A stretch of DNA of 64,000 nucleotides from Ureibacillus composti (GCA_030348875.1 JAUCEP010000002.1:322501-386500), one strand, 5' to 3'. Numbered from the stretch's first letter, positions 1 to 9,526 are shown. The notes: generated by a model from the sequence alone, not told the origin. Program-made: numbers and translations.

Positions 1-1
1 A

Positions 2-1561
2 ATTTATCGTTCTCCAATTTTAGCTATCTTGCCAATTATTGTTGTAGGGATTGCATATGGTGTAATTAGTCCGCTACTCGGGTGGTTTGCGGAAAGTGGA
101 TGGATTAGTAAAGATGCTCAAGCAGTATCCATAATGACCGTATTATTATTTGGGGCAGGAACGGATTATTGTTTATTTTTAATTACAAGATATCGTGAAA
201 TGTTACTAGAAGTGGAGAATAAGTTTGAGGCTCTTCGACTATCTGTAAAAGAATCCGGCGGTGCCATTATGATGAGCGCACTTACGGTGTTTATCGGATT
301 AGGAACGCTAGGTTTAGCGGATTATGGTGCATTCCAACGTTTCGCTGTACCGTTTAGTTTCGCCATCTTTATTATGGGAATTGCTGCATTAACTATTTTA
401 CCTGCCTTCTTGGCGATTATGGGGCGTATTGCCTTCTTCCCATTTATCCCACGTACAGATGAAATGGAGAAAAAGCGCTCAGCAGAGAAAAATAAGCCAT
501 ATAAAGCACCGAAACCTAGACATCCTATCATGTCAAAAATCGGTGAGTTTGTTACAAGCAAACCATGGATCGTTATTATCGTGACAGGTGTGATTCTACT
601 TGGCTTAGCACTCACATCAACTCAAGTTAAATACAATTATGATTTATTATCATCATTCCCTGAAGATATGCCATCTCGTGAAGGGTTTACAATTATCGCG
701 GAAAACTTCTCGCCGGGTGAATTAGCACCTGTTCAAATTGTCGTAGATACAAAAGGAAAAGAAGTTAATCTAACTGAAGAAATTGCTGGTCTCAGCTATA
801 TAGATGTTGTTAATGAGCCGATAATCGGTGAGAAAGACTCCGATATTCAGATGTATGAAGCGGATCTAAATCAAAATCCATATTCAAATGAAGCGATGGA
901 TTTAATGCCAGACTTGAAAAAAAGTGTGGAAACAATGCTAGCTGATGCTGGGGTTGAAGATGCAGATGAAAGTTTCTGGATTGGTGGAGAAACGAGCTCT
1001 CAAGTGGATACGCGAGATGTTCAAGAACGTGATGAATCGCTCATTCAACCGGTTATGATCGCGATTATCTCATTATTGTTACTGATTTATTTGCGCTCGG
1101 TACCAGCAACAATTTATTTAGTCGGAACAGTTATTATTTCATTCTTTGCAGCATTAGGGGCAGGATGGCTAGTATTAACGACATTCTTTGGAGCAGAATC
1201 GATTGCAAGTTCAATACCTTTGTATTCCTTTGTATTCTTAGTTGCACTTGGTGAGGATTACAATATCTTTATGATTTCTGAAGTATGGAAGAATCGCAAG
1301 ACGAAGGGACTTAAGGAATCAGTAAAATTAGGGGTAACTCAAACTGGTTCAGTTATTACTTCTGCAGGTCTAATTTTAGCAGGAACATTTGCCGTTTTAG
1401 CGACCCTACCGATACAAGTATTAGTACAGTTCGGTGTTGTTACAGCACTCGGTGTGTTAATTGATACATTTATAGTTCGCCCGTTATTAGTACCGGCAAT
1501 TACAATTGTATTGGGACGATGGTCATTCTGGCCTGGAAAGCTGTTTAAAAAGGAAGATTAA
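2..1561 (+). CDS. MMPL/RND-type transporter, C-terminal part (5' end outside window)
   Basis: The reading frame is open from the first bases of the window, so the gene starts upstream; about 519 residues are visible. Two transmembrane bundles are present. Each carries the family's charged signature in a membrane helix (GTDYCLF near residue 53, GEDYNIF near residue 418), with an extracytoplasmic loop between about residues 205 and 345. That is the MMPL layout (YdfJ-like proteins are around 720 residues), so roughly 200 N-terminal residues are missing. Members export lipids or hydrophobic compounds using the proton gradient; the substrate here cannot be told. The frame ends in KKED and is followed directly by a strong hairpin terminator, so it is the last gene of its transcript. 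Confidence 0.9.
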   Translation: MYRSPILAILPIIVVGIAYGVISPLLGWFAESGWISKDAQAVSIMTVLLFGAGTDYCLFLITRYREMLLEVENKFEALRLSVKESGGAIMMSALTVFIGLGTLGLADYGAFQRFAVPFSFAIFIMGIAALTILPAFLAIMGRIAFFPFIPRTDEMEKKRSAEKNKPYKAPKPRHPIMSKIGEFVTSKPWIVIIVTGVILLGLALTSTQVKYNYDLLSSFPEDMPSREGFTIIAENFSPGELAPVQIVVDTKGKEVNLTEEIAGLSYIDVVNEPIIGEKDSDIQMYEADLNQNPYSNEAMDLMPDLKKSVETMLADAGVEDADESFWIGGETSSQVDTRDVQERDESLIQPVMIAIISLLLLIYLRSVPATIYLVGTVIISFFAALGAGWLVLTTFFGAESIASSIPLYSFVFLVALGEDYNIFMISEVWKNRKTKGLKESVKLGVTQTGSVITSAGLILAGTFAVLATLPIQVLVQFGVVTALGVLIDTFIVRPLLVPAITIVLGRWSFWPGKLFKKED

Positions 1562-1578
1562 AAATTATTTATTTTTTT

Positions 1579-1617
1579 AGCTTATTCACCTGTTCGTCGG
1601 GTGAGTAAGCTTTTTTA
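1579..1617 (+). terminator. Intrinsic terminator after the MMPL gene
   Basis: A 12-bp stem (AGCTTATTCACC with GGTGAGTAAGCT, one G-T pair) is followed by a run of six T. Confidence 0.85.
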
Positions 1618-1777
1618 TGTGGTTGTCTTATAAAATTCAAAACGATCCCATAAAATCCTCAATTATGTTTTCACTTAGAAAATCCCCGTATGGATCGGCG
1701 AAATCGATTTACTCCAATAGCAAATGATTTTTTGTTTGCTTACTAAGTTTTCACCCCATCTTTCTTTCTCTAAAATT

Positions 1778-1812
1778 TTGAGTTAACCTAAAATAAAAAT
1801 AAGTTGACACAA
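1778..1812 (+). promoter_or_regulatory. BirA operator-like site overlapping the bioY promoter
   Basis: The half-sites GTTAACC (1782-1788) and GTTGACA (1803-1809) are inverted around a 14-bp spacer. The arrangement matches the Bacillus BirA operator (TTGTTAACC-N14/15-GGTTAACAA) with imperfect arms. The right arm contains the TTGACA -35 element used by the bioY promoter, so bound BirA would occlude RNA polymerase. Inference from sequence; a binding assay would decide it. Confidence 0.7.
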
Positions 1813-1833
1813 TTGGAGCCTATTCCTTATTAT
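1804..1833 (+). promoter_or_regulatory. SigA promoter of bioY-bioB
   Basis: TTGACA (1804-1809), an 18-bp spacer and TATTAT (1828-1833), placed 38 bp before the bioY start and overlapping the putative BirA operator. Confidence 0.7.
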
Positions 1834-1871
1834 GGTTATGAAAGTTAGATAATTATTGAGGGGATATGAAA

Positions 1872-2468
1872 ATGACTACACAAACGGCAAATTCAAATTC
1901 AAAATCAAAACTTAAAACAGTTGAGTTAGTGTATTGTGGTATTTTTGCTACATTAATGATGATTGGCGCAAACATCACTTCCTTTGCACCGTTTATGGTT
2001 GTAGGGGGCGTTCCGATTACTCTACAAGCCTTTTTTGCGGTATTAGCAGGTTTAGTGTTGGGAAGTCGTTTAGGGGCAATCTCTGTTACGGTTTACATGC
2101 TTGTAGGCTTGGCGGGAGCTCCGGTCTTTGCAAGATTTGGTGGAGGATTGTCATCGTTATTAAATCCAACTTTTGGGTTTATTGTGACATTCATTTTAGT
2201 AGCTTACGTTGTAGGAAAGATCGTTGAGCATAAACGTACAAAAAAGATGTATATTACAGCAGCTTTAGTGGGGACGATCATCAGTTATTTAGTAGGTACA
2301 AACTGGATGTATGCAGCTTACATGTTATGGTTTAGTGCACCAGAAGGATTCTCATATAAGTTAGCTTGGGCATGGATGATGCCACCTTTACCAAAGGATA
2401 TAATTTTAGCAGTCTTTGCAGGGATTTTTGGCTTTAGAATTCAAAAAATACTGAAAGTGGGGAAATAG
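1872..2468 (+). CDS. bioY: Biotin ECF transporter substrate-binding protein BioY
   Basis: Integral membrane S-component that binds biotin and hands it to an energy-coupling module (EcfA/EcfT, not in this window). The product of 198 residues is highly hydrophobic with about six membrane segments. It shows the BioY signatures GVPITLQ in the second segment and LVGLAGAPVFARFGGG in the third. The TTGAGGGG ribosome site (1856-1863) is only 2 nt from the ATG at 1866 but 8 nt from the ATG at 1872, so the latter is chosen. The gene lies 2 bp before bioB under a BirA-like operator. Uptake and the last synthetic step of biotin are therefore expected to be repressed together when biotin is plentiful. Confidence 0.95.
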   Translation: MTTQTANSNSKSKLKTVELVYCGIFATLMMIGANITSFAPFMVVGGVPITLQAFFAVLAGLVLGSRLGAISVTVYMLVGLAGAPVFARFGGGLSSLLNPTFGFIVTFILVAYVVGKIVEHKRTKKMYITAALVGTIISYLVGTNWMYAAYMLWFSAPEGFSYKLAWAWMMPPLPKDIILAVFAGIFGFRIQKILKVGK

Positions 2469-2470
2469 AA

Positions 2471-3472
2471 ATGGACTATGGATTACTCGCAACAAAAGTA
2501 TTAGAAGGTTATGAGCTTACCGATACAGAAGCGCTTGCTATTTTAGAAAGTCCAGATGATGAGTTATTGTCTCTATTACATGCGACTTATCAAATTCGAA
2601 AGCATTATTATGGCAATAAAGTGAAATTGAACATGATTATTAATACAAAATCAGGACTCTGCGCAGAAAACTGTGGCTATTGTTCCCAATCAATTGTTTC
2701 AAAAGCACCAATTGAAAAATATCCGATGATGAAAAAAGATGAAATCGTAGCGGGAGCGGAACGAGCTGCCTCTTTAAATGTTGGTACATACTGTATCGTG
2801 GCGAGTGGACGAGGACCTGTAAATCGAGAGCTTGATATTGTAGTAGATGCTGTGAAAGAAATAAAAGAGAAGCATCAAGAGATGACTGTTTGTGCATGTT
2901 TAGGAATCTTAAAACCAGAGCAAGCAGAAAAGCTAAAAGAAGCAGGGGTCGATAGATATAATCACAACATTAATACTTCCGCAAATCATCACGCAAATAT
3001 AACAACGTCCCATACGTATGATGATCGTGTGAACACGGTTGAATTAGCGAAACAAGCAGGGATTTCACCATGTTCAGGTGTAATTGTAGGAATGCGTGAA
3101 ACAAAAGAAGATATCGTAGCAATGGCAAGAAGCTTACGTATATTAGATGCGGATTCAATCCCAGTGAATTTTTTACATGCCATTGATGGGACACCTTTAG
3201 AAGGGACACATGAGTTGAATCCTCGTTATTGCTTAAAAGTGTTATGTTTATTCCGTTATATTAATCCATCAAAAGAAATACGAGTTTCTGGTGGACGTGA
3301 AGTAAACTTAGGCTCTTTACAGCCACTTAGTCTTTATGCGGCAAACTCTATTTTCCTTGGAGATTACTTAACAACAGACGGCCAACCGGGAGATAAAGAC
3401 AAACAAATGCTAGAAGATTTAGGCTTTGAAATTGACTTAGAACCTCTTAAACGTGAAAAGGTAGAGGCTTAA
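2471..3472 (+). CDS. bioB: Biotin synthase
   Basis: Radical SAM enzyme that inserts sulfur into dethiobiotin to make biotin. The 333-residue protein has the CxxxCxxC cluster motif at C64, C68 and C71 (CAENCGYC) for the SAM-bound [4Fe-4S] cluster. It also has the family stretches YNHNINTS and VNFLHAIDGTPLEG, and Arg in RVSGGRE near the second-cluster site. Length is typical for Bacillus BioB (about 335). A GTGGGG ribosome site precedes the ATG by 8 nt. It is co-transcribed with bioY and followed by a terminator. No other bio genes are here, so dethiobiotin must come from a distant locus or from uptake. Confidence 0.97.
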   Translation: MDYGLLATKVLEGYELTDTEALAILESPDDELLSLLHATYQIRKHYYGNKVKLNMIINTKSGLCAENCGYCSQSIVSKAPIEKYPMMKKDEIVAGAERAASLNVGTYCIVASGRGPVNRELDIVVDAVKEIKEKHQEMTVCACLGILKPEQAEKLKEAGVDRYNHNINTSANHHANITTSHTYDDRVNTVELAKQAGISPCSGVIVGMRETKEDIVAMARSLRILDADSIPVNFLHAIDGTPLEGTHELNPRYCLKVLCLFRYINPSKEIRVSGGREVNLGSLQPLSLYAANSIFLGDYLTTDGQPGDKDKQMLEDLGFEIDLEPLKREKVEA

Positions 3473-3498
3473 TTTCATATTATATATAGTTGTAACAA

Positions 3499-3528
3499 GG
3501 TGACGTATTCACGATACGTCACCTTTTT
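3499..3528 (+). terminator. Intrinsic terminator of bioY-bioB
   Basis: A perfect 10-bp stem GGTGACGTAT/ATACGTCACC with a 5-nt loop is followed by TTTTT. Confidence 0.9.
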
Positions 3529-3605
3529 CGCTATTATCTTTTACCAACTCTTTCTATATAAAATATGATAAGTTTGATTATATTTGAATATTAGGGGTGG
3601 GATAA

Positions 3606-4661
3606 ATGAAAGTTCGAGATAGGGGAATACGTATTGGGTTGCTACCTACAGGGGAGAAAAATTGTATTACTGATGTAGAAGGGGTACGTGTTGGACATGT
3701 GACGCTCGATTATCCACTAGATGAAAGTGGGAAATATGCTTGTACAGGGGTTACGGCTATATTACCGCACGGGGGAAATTTATTTCAGCAAAAGGTAACG
3801 GCTGCAAGTTGTATTCTTAATGGGTTTGGGAAAACAACGGGGCTTGTGCAAGTAAATGAGCTTGGCGTGATAGAATCCCCGATTATGCTGACAAATACAT
3901 TTGGTGTTCCTGCTGTGACGCAAGGGACGTTGCAATATATGCTTGGTGAAAATGAGGAAATTGGCGACACGACCGGGACGATTAATATTGTGGTTGGGGA
4001 GTGTAATGATGGTCATTTAAATTCGATTCGTGAATGTCCAATTCAACCGAAACATGCCATTGAAGCCATCCAAAAAGCATCTAAAAGTACAGCTTCTGAA
4101 GGGGCAGTAGGTGCAGGGAAAGGGATGGTTTGCTTTGGATACAAAGGAGGCGTTGGCTCATCATCACGTATTGTCTCAGCAGAAGGTACAGAAGTTACAT
4201 ATACAATCGGATGTATGGTGTTAAGTAATTTCGGTGAAGAGTATGAACTGTTAGCAGAACGTTATGGCCTAAAAGGGAATGAGGAAAAGTCCACTATTAC
4301 TCCAACTGATGGATCTATCATCATTGTACTTGCCACAGATGCACCACTTAGTAGTAGACAATTATTGCGTGTCATTAAACGGGGTGGCATTGGTCTTGGG
4401 CGTACAGGTAGTCATTTATCTCATGGAAGTGGTGATATTGTCATTGGGTTTACGACTGCCCACAACATTCCCCATGCTACCGATAAATTAATAGAAACAC
4501 GTACACAATTACGTGAAGATCATCCAATGATGAATAGGTTATTTACTGCAGCAGCAGAAGTAACAGAGGAAGCTATTTTAAATTCGCTTTCTCAGGCAGA
4601 AACTACTGTTGGGCGAGATGGAAATGTAGTTAATGCCTATTTATTTAACTTCAATCAATAG
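3606..4661 (+). CDS. P1 family peptidase (DmpA/BapA-like aminopeptidase)
   Basis: Ntn-hydrolase of the DmpA family (clan PB, S58): self-cleaving aminopeptidases acting on D-amino acid amides, small peptides or beta-peptides. The 351-residue product begins with the typical RIGLLPTGEKNCITDVEGVRVG-type N-terminus. It contains the autoprocessing/nucleophile region KGGVGSSSRIV near residue 183, where the cleaved Gly-Ser bond of this family sits, and SHLSHGSGDIVIGF near residue 278. A GGGGTGGG ribosome site precedes the ATG. No signal peptide is visible, so it should be cytoplasmic. It is monocistronic, 0.36 kb upstream of the cell-wall peptide operon. A role with D-amino acid peptides is plausible from context only. 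Confidence 0.9.
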   Translation: MKVRDRGIRIGLLPTGEKNCITDVEGVRVGHVTLDYPLDESGKYACTGVTAILPHGGNLFQQKVTAASCILNGFGKTTGLVQVNELGVIESPIMLTNTFGVPAVTQGTLQYMLGENEEIGDTTGTINIVVGECNDGHLNSIRECPIQPKHAIEAIQKASKSTASEGAVGAGKGMVCFGYKGGVGSSSRIVSAEGTEVTYTIGCMVLSNFGEEYELLAERYGLKGNEEKSTITPTDGSIIIVLATDAPLSSRQLLRVIKRGGIGLGRTGSHLSHGSGDIVIGFTTAHNIPHATDKLIETRTQLREDHPMMNRLFTAAAEVTEEAILNSLSQAETTVGRDGNVVNAYLFNFNQ

Positions 4662-5024
4662 AAGTAAAGAGCAGAAAAAATAGGGATATAGAGTAACACC
4701 AGGGTAATCATGAAGCCATAGCCAAATTTGTAATCCTACCAATTTAAGGTGCATTTCATTAGAAAATAACAAAAAATGATGAGTAGCTATTAAAGCAGGA
4801 TATTTATGCTTAAATAGCTTTTTTTATACTTTAATCTAGAGAAAACCCAAAATATACGGCAATATAACCTGATTTTGATATATCTAAATTTTAAAAATGA
4901 AATATAAAAATAGAAAAATAGGTATAATTTGCCTATTCAAACTATTGCTATTATGATAGATTATTACTTAATTACAGAATTATCTAAATAATCATTTTAT
5001 TGATTGTAAAAATCTCTTACTAAA
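4662..5024. other. Intergenic region before the cell-wall peptide operon
   Basis: 363 bp, AT-rich. It holds the terminator at 4785-4825 and presumably the operon promoter, but no convincing -35/-10 pair or operator was found. No open frame with a ribosome site was seen. Confidence 0.6.
4785..4825 (+). terminator. Intrinsic terminator after the P1 peptidase gene
   Basis: A 13-bp stem (AGCTATTAAAGCA with TGCTTAAATAGCT, one mismatch) around a 9-nt loop is followed by a run of seven T. Confidence 0.8.
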
Positions 5025-5774
5025 ATGGAGTTGGTACATATTCAAGAGAAGATTTCTGAACCAATTGAGTTATTAGTCCCAAAACAGCAACATGAACCAC
5101 CTGTTTCAGAAAATAATGAACCACTTATTTTAATGAAAGAAGAGCACCCAAGGATCTTTATTAAGTCAATGTACTATATACAAAATATTCCCAATAGTCT
5201 TAAATTTATATATTTGCGTAAAGGTGTCTATGAACGTATTCAACAGGCATTAAACATTTTGCCCAAGAATTTAAGTTTCATATTGTACGATGGCTATCGA
5301 CCGTTTGAGGCGCAAAAACATTTATTTAATCAATTTTTAGATGAAACCAAGAAAAAACATCCGGATTATACAGCAGAGGAAGTATTAGAAAAAACATTAA
5401 CGTTTGTCTCGTATCCCAGCACGGAATCAAAATACCGTTCTCCTCATTTAACAGGGGGAGCCATTGATTTAACCTTAGGCGATCTAAAAGGAAATGAACT
5501 AGATCTTGGGACAGTTTTTGATGCAATGGATGAAAAGTCTGCAACACGTTATTTTGAACTTCATCCAAAGGAGAATGGCGAAGCATTAATAAATCGCCGA
5601 ATTTTATATAACAGTATGATAGCAGTTGGCTTTACAAATTACTCTGAAGAATGGTGGCACTATGATTATGGCAATGTCACTTGGGCAAGAAGAGTGGGAG
5701 CACCAGTAGGTATTTATGGGGCCATTGAGGCGGATGTTCAAGACAATATCATAAAGGGGTATCGATATATATGA
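5025..5774 (+). CDS. VanX-type D-alanyl-D-alanine dipeptidase (M15D)
   Basis: Zinc dipeptidase that splits D-Ala-D-Ala. The 249-residue protein has the M15 zinc motifs SPHLTGGAIDLTL (SxHxxGxAxD, ligands His and Asp, near residue 144) and EEWWHYDYGN (ExxH, catalytic Glu and third ligand, near residue 209), plus the YDGYRP block that binds substrate. There is no signal peptide, so it acts in the cytoplasm. It opens the peptide operon and overlaps dppA by 4 nt (ATGA). No clear ribosome site precedes the ATG at 5025, so the first 30-40 residues are uncertain. With no vanH/vanA nearby, recycling of wall-derived D-Ala-D-Ala is more likely than vancomycin resistance. Confidence 0.88.
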   Translation: MELVHIQEKISEPIELLVPKQQHEPPVSENNEPLILMKEEHPRIFIKSMYYIQNIPNSLKFIYLRKGVYERIQQALNILPKNLSFILYDGYRPFEAQKHLFNQFLDETKKKHPDYTAEEVLEKTLTFVSYPSTESKYRSPHLTGGAIDLTLGDLKGNELDLGTVFDAMDEKSATRYFELHPKENGEALINRRILYNSMIAVGFTNYSEEWWHYDYGNVTWARRVGAPVGIYGAIEADVQDNIIKGYRYI

Positions 5775-6565
5775 AGGTTTATATTAGTGCAGATCTTGAA
5801 GGGATTACAGGAACAACCGCTTGGATTGAAACCGAATTGAACACACAGGATATTCAGCCATTTTTAAAGCAAATGACAAAAGAGGTAGAAGCTGCAATTG
5901 AAGGGGCAATTGCAGGGGGAGCAACAGAGATTCTACTAAAAGATGCACATGATTCGGCGCGTAATCTTGATATTTCAAATTTACCAGTAAACTGCAGGGT
6001 TATTCGTGGTTGGACAGGTGAACCGATGTGTATGGTCGCAGGACTTGATGAAAGCTTTGACCGTGCCATTTTTATCGGATATCACAGTAAGGGCGGCAGT
6101 GAACGTAACCCGTTAGCTCATACACTTGCGGTTAATACGGATGTCAAAATAAACGGGGAATATGCAAGTGAGTTTTTAATTAATACATATGCTGCGGCTT
6201 TACATGGAGTGCCAGTAGCATTCGTGAGTGGAGATGTTGGGTTAACAGAAGAAATCCAAACAGTAAATGAAAATATCATTACTTTTGCTACTAAAGAAGG
6301 TATTGGTAGTGCAACGGTAAGTGTAAGCCCAAAGTTAACGATTAAAGAAACGAAACGATTAGTAGAAGAAGCAATGAAGGTTGAGCGTGAAGTTTTACAA
6401 GTGAAACTACCTGAACGTTACGTCGTTGAAATTGTTTACCGCGATCATACAAGAGCATACCGGAATTCCTTTTATCCGGGAGCGACGTTTAAACCGCATA
6501 ACACGGTTGAGTTCGTAACTAATGATTATTATGAAGTTTTACGTGTCCTACAGTTTTTAACATAA
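5771..6565 (+). CDS. dppA: D-aminopeptidase DppA (M55)
   Basis: Self-compartmentalising zinc D-aminopeptidase that releases N-terminal D-Ala or D-amino acids from peptides. The 264-residue protein starts MKVYISADLEGITG, the M55 signature with Asp and Glu ligands. It continues with AHDSARN near residue 60, GYHSKGGS near residue 102 and a conserved AHTLA block. Bacillus DppA is about 274 residues. The ribosome site AAAGGGG lies inside the upstream gene and the two frames overlap by 4 nt, suggesting translational coupling. In B. subtilis dppA also heads a dipeptide/murein-peptide operon, which fits the neighbours here. Confidence 0.95.
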   Translation: MKVYISADLEGITGTTAWIETELNTQDIQPFLKQMTKEVEAAIEGAIAGGATEILLKDAHDSARNLDISNLPVNCRVIRGWTGEPMCMVAGLDESFDRAIFIGYHSKGGSERNPLAHTLAVNTDVKINGEYASEFLINTYAAALHGVPVAFVSGDVGLTEEIQTVNENIITFATKEGIGSATVSVSPKLTIKETKRLVEEAMKVEREVLQVKLPERYVVEIVYRDHTRAYRNSFYPGATFKPHNTVEFVTNDYYEVLRVLQFLT

Positions 6566-6589
6566 TGTAACGGCAGGCGGGGTGATGGG

Positions 6590-7657
6590 ATGAAAATAAC
6601 AGATATTGTTGTAGGGGAAGTAGAGGCTCCATTAATCACGCCCTTTAAAACGGCGCTTCGGACAGTTTATAGCATTCGAAATGTAGCGGTGTATGTGCAT
6701 ACCGATAACGGACAGGTTGGCATTGGGGAGGCTGCACCAACAGCAGTTATCACAGGTGAAACAAGGGTGTCCATAAAACGAGCCATTGAGGGATATATTA
6801 AACCAGCAATTGTCGGAATGGATCTAGACGATATCGCTCAAATCATGGATCGACTCGATAAAAGTATTTACAAAAATACAAGCGCGAAAGCAGCAGTTGA
6901 TATGGCTGTATATGACCTTTTTGGAAAACGCTATCAAACACCGCTTTATAAAATACTTGGAGGCTATCGTAAAGAGTTGGTCACTGACATCACAATCAGT
7001 GTCAATGACAAGGAAGAAATGGTCAAAGATAGTCTGGATGCAGTAAAGAGAGGGTTCACCATTCTAAAGGTTAAGGTCGGAAAAGACCCAATTGGTGATG
7101 TGGAGCGTGTAGTATCTATACGTGAAGCGGTCGGACCAGATATTACATTGCGAGTTGATGCAAATCAAGGGTGGACGCCAAAACAAGCAGTTCGAATTAT
7201 TCGAGCCCTTGAAGATGCTAATACAAATATTGAATTAGTTGAGCAGCCTGTTCATCATGATGATTTGGCAGGGATGCAATATGTAACAGCCAATACATTT
7301 ACGAATATTTTGGCTGATGAGAGTGTCTTTTCTTCAAAGGATGCCTTCACAATAATTGAAAAACGAGCTGCTGACTTAATTAACATTAAGTTAATGAAAA
7401 CAGGGGGAATCTTTCAAGCACAAAAGCTTTGTCAAATAGCAGAGGCAAATGGCATTGAATGTATGATTGGCTGCATGCTTGAAACGAAAATTAGTGTTAG
7501 CGCGGCAGCTCATTTTGCTGCATCCCAGAAGAACATCACAATGGTGGATTTGGACGGGCCTAGTTTATGTATGAAAGATCCGATTGCTGGTGGTCCTTTG
7601 TTCGAAAGTGAACGAATTACAATGACAGATCATGCTGGTATTGGGTTTTCATTATAA
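6590..7657 (+). CDS. ykfB: L-Ala-D/L-Glu epimerase (enolase superfamily, YkfB type)
   Basis: Epimerises L-Ala-D-Glu, released from murein peptides, to L-Ala-L-Glu so that ordinary peptidases can digest it. The 355-residue enolase-superfamily protein shows the catalytic lysine pair KVKVG near residue 160, metal ligands in VDANQGW (Asp near 190), LVEQPV (Glu) and ADES (Asp near 243), and IKLMKTGG with the second catalytic Lys near 267. Length matches YkfB (366). The ribosome site GGCGGGGTG precedes the ATG. The gene sits between dppA and the ABC transporter genes, as part of one degradative route. Confidence 0.95.
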   Translation: MKITDIVVGEVEAPLITPFKTALRTVYSIRNVAVYVHTDNGQVGIGEAAPTAVITGETRVSIKRAIEGYIKPAIVGMDLDDIAQIMDRLDKSIYKNTSAKAAVDMAVYDLFGKRYQTPLYKILGGYRKELVTDITISVNDKEEMVKDSLDAVKRGFTILKVKVGKDPIGDVERVVSIREAVGPDITLRVDANQGWTPKQAVRIIRALEDANTNIELVEQPVHHDDLAGMQYVTANTFTNILADESVFSSKDAFTIIEKRAADLINIKLMKTGGIFQAQKLCQIAEANGIECMIGCMLETKISVSAAAHFAASQKNITMVDLDGPSLCMKDPIAGGPLFESERITMTDHAGIGFSL

Positions 7658-7684
7658 AAAGAAGAGACAAAGGGGAGGGTTTTT

Positions 7685-9526
7685 ATGAAGAAATACTGGT
7701 TAATATTAATGTGCTTCGTTGCAATTCTTTTAGCTGCATGTAGCGACAAAGAATCTGAAGGCGGGGGAGAAAAAAGCGGAGATGCAGTTGAGTACAAACT
7801 TGTTTATTCCGGAGAAATCAAAACATTAAACTACTTAAAAACTGCTGAAACAAATGAGTTTGCTGTAGCTGCTAACTTAGTAGATGGTTTGATTGAGTAT
7901 GATAAATACGGAATTGTAAAACCTGGCTTAGCAACGGAATGGTCTTCAAATGAAGATGCCACTGTGTGGACATTTAAATTACGCGAAGGTGTGAAATGGG
8001 TAACACATGATGGGGAAGAATACGCTGATGTTGTAGCGCAAGACTTCGTTGACGGATTAGCTTACGTGCTTGACGCTAAAAATGAATCCGCAACATCATG
8101 GATTGCGACAGTCGTAAAAAATGGGGATGCATTCTACAACGGAGAGATTACTGACTTCTCACAAGTAGGCGTGAAAGCAATTGATGAACATACATTGGAG
8201 TACACATTAGAGGCACCAGCGCCTTATTTCCTTTCAATGCTGAACTATGTATGTTTCTTCCCAGTTAATGGTGAATTCTTAGCTGAAAAAGGTGACAGCT
8301 TTGGTACAACTCGTGAAAACTTCCTTTATAACGGGGCGTATATTTTAGATAAATTTGAGCCTCAAAACCAGCGTGTACTTGTGAAAAACGAAACATATTG
8401 GGATAAAGAAAATGTGTTTATCGATCGCATTCGTTACAAATATAACAAAGAAGCTGCAACAGTAGCGCCTGAATTATTCTTACGTGGAGAAGTTGACTAT
8501 GCTGGAATTCCATCATCAATTCTTGATGAATGGTTCAATGATGAAGAGAAGAAATCGCTTGTTCGTCAAAGTAAAACAGACTTTTATTCATATTTCTATG
8601 CACTAAACTTTGATCCACAGTTTGATGCTGAATTTGAGCCGGAAAATTGGAAAATTGCAGTGAATAACAAAGATTTCCGTAAGTCGCTGTTCCATGCGCT
8701 TGATCGTGAATCGGCAATGTTGACTTTAGAACCTTATAATCCAACAGCTTTACTTAAAAACACAATTACACCGAAAAACTTTGTTGATGTTGACGGTGTA
8801 GATTATACACAATTGGAACCATTAAAAGACATCTCAAATAACGATTCATTTAATAAAGACCTAGCACTTGAGTACAAGGAAAAAGCTTTGGCAGCACTCA
8901 CTGGAAAAGCAACTTTCCCAGTGAAAGTATTAATGCCATACAATTCAGGTGTTCCTGATTGGGCAAACCGTTCTCAAGTAATCGAGCAACAAGTTGAGAA
9001 TTTATTAGGTGCAGATTATGTAGATATTATTCTAGAGCCAGGTCCATCAACAGGCTTCTTATCTGAAGTACGTCGACCAGGTAAATTTGCTCTATTAGAA
9101 GCAAACTGGGGCCCAGACTATGCGGATCCTTCAACTTACACAGATCCATTTACTGAAGGAGGCACATACAACAAGCCAGAGCTTGCTGAAGGCTATGCAG
9201 ATGAAAATGGGAAGAGTAAGTATCAAAATCTTGTAGATGCAGCAAAAGCTGAAATAGATCCGGCAAAACGTTACCAATTATTTGCTGAGGCAGAAGCTTT
9301 CTTAATCGATGAAGCGTTTGTTATCCCTTATGCAGTGGGTACATCTGGTGGGGTAGGTTATGTGGCTTCTAAATTGAATCCATTTGAGGCACAATACTCT
9401 CCGTTTGGTGTAACTGCTGAGAAATACAAAGGGCAACATCTATTAGATAAGCCAATGAGTAATGATGAGTTTAAAGAAGCTCTTGCGCAGTGGGAAACAG
9501 AACGTGCAGAGGCTTTAGCAAAATAG
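7685..9526 (+). CDS. Oligopeptide ABC transporter substrate-binding lipoprotein (OppA/DppE family)
   Basis: Extracellular peptide-binding lipoprotein (SBP family 5) feeding the permease and ATPase genes downstream. The 613-residue precursor has a short charged N-terminus, a hydrophobic segment and the lipobox LLAAC with Cys at residue 19. The mature part carries the family blocks (LVDGLIEYDKYG, KFKLREGVKW-like, YNGAYILDKF, WGPDYADPSTY). An AAGGGGAGGG ribosome site precedes the ATG. The operon's other products make muropeptide import likely, but the ligand is inferred. A strong hairpin after the gene (9551-9587) probably helps give this subunit more mRNA than the permeases. Confidence 0.93.
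   Translation: MKKYWLILMCFVAILLAACSDKESEGGGEKSGDAVEYKLVYSGEIKTLNYLKTAETNEFAVAANLVDGLIEYDKYGIVKPGLATEWSSNEDATVWTFKLREGVKWVTHDGEEYADVVAQDFVDGLAYVLDAKNESATSWIATVVKNGDAFYNGEITDFSQVGVKAIDEHTLEYTLEAPAPYFLSMLNYVCFFPVNGEFLAEKGDSFGTTRENFLYNGAYILDKFEPQNQRVLVKNETYWDKENVFIDRIRYKYNKEAATVAPELFLRGEVDYAGIPSSILDEWFNDEEKKSLVRQSKTDFYSYFYALNFDPQFDAEFEPENWKIAVNNKDFRKSLFHALDRESAMLTLEPYNPTALLKNTITPKNFVDVDGVDYTQLEPLKDISNNDSFNKDLALEYKEKALAALTGKATFPVKVLMPYNSGVPDWANRSQVIEQQVENLLGADYVDIILEPGPSTGFLSEVRRPGKFALLEANWGPDYADPSTYTDPFTEGGTYNKPELAEGYADENGKSKYQNLVDAAKAEIDPAKRYQLFAEAEAFLIDEAFVIPYAVGTSGGVGYVASKLNPFEAQYSPFGVTAEKYKGQHLLDKPMSNDEFKEALAQWETERAEALAK

Noticed and set aside
5025-5774. Vancomycin resistance vanX
   Set aside because: VanX-type motifs are present, but vanH, vanA/B and the VanRS regulators are absent and the operon is catabolic.
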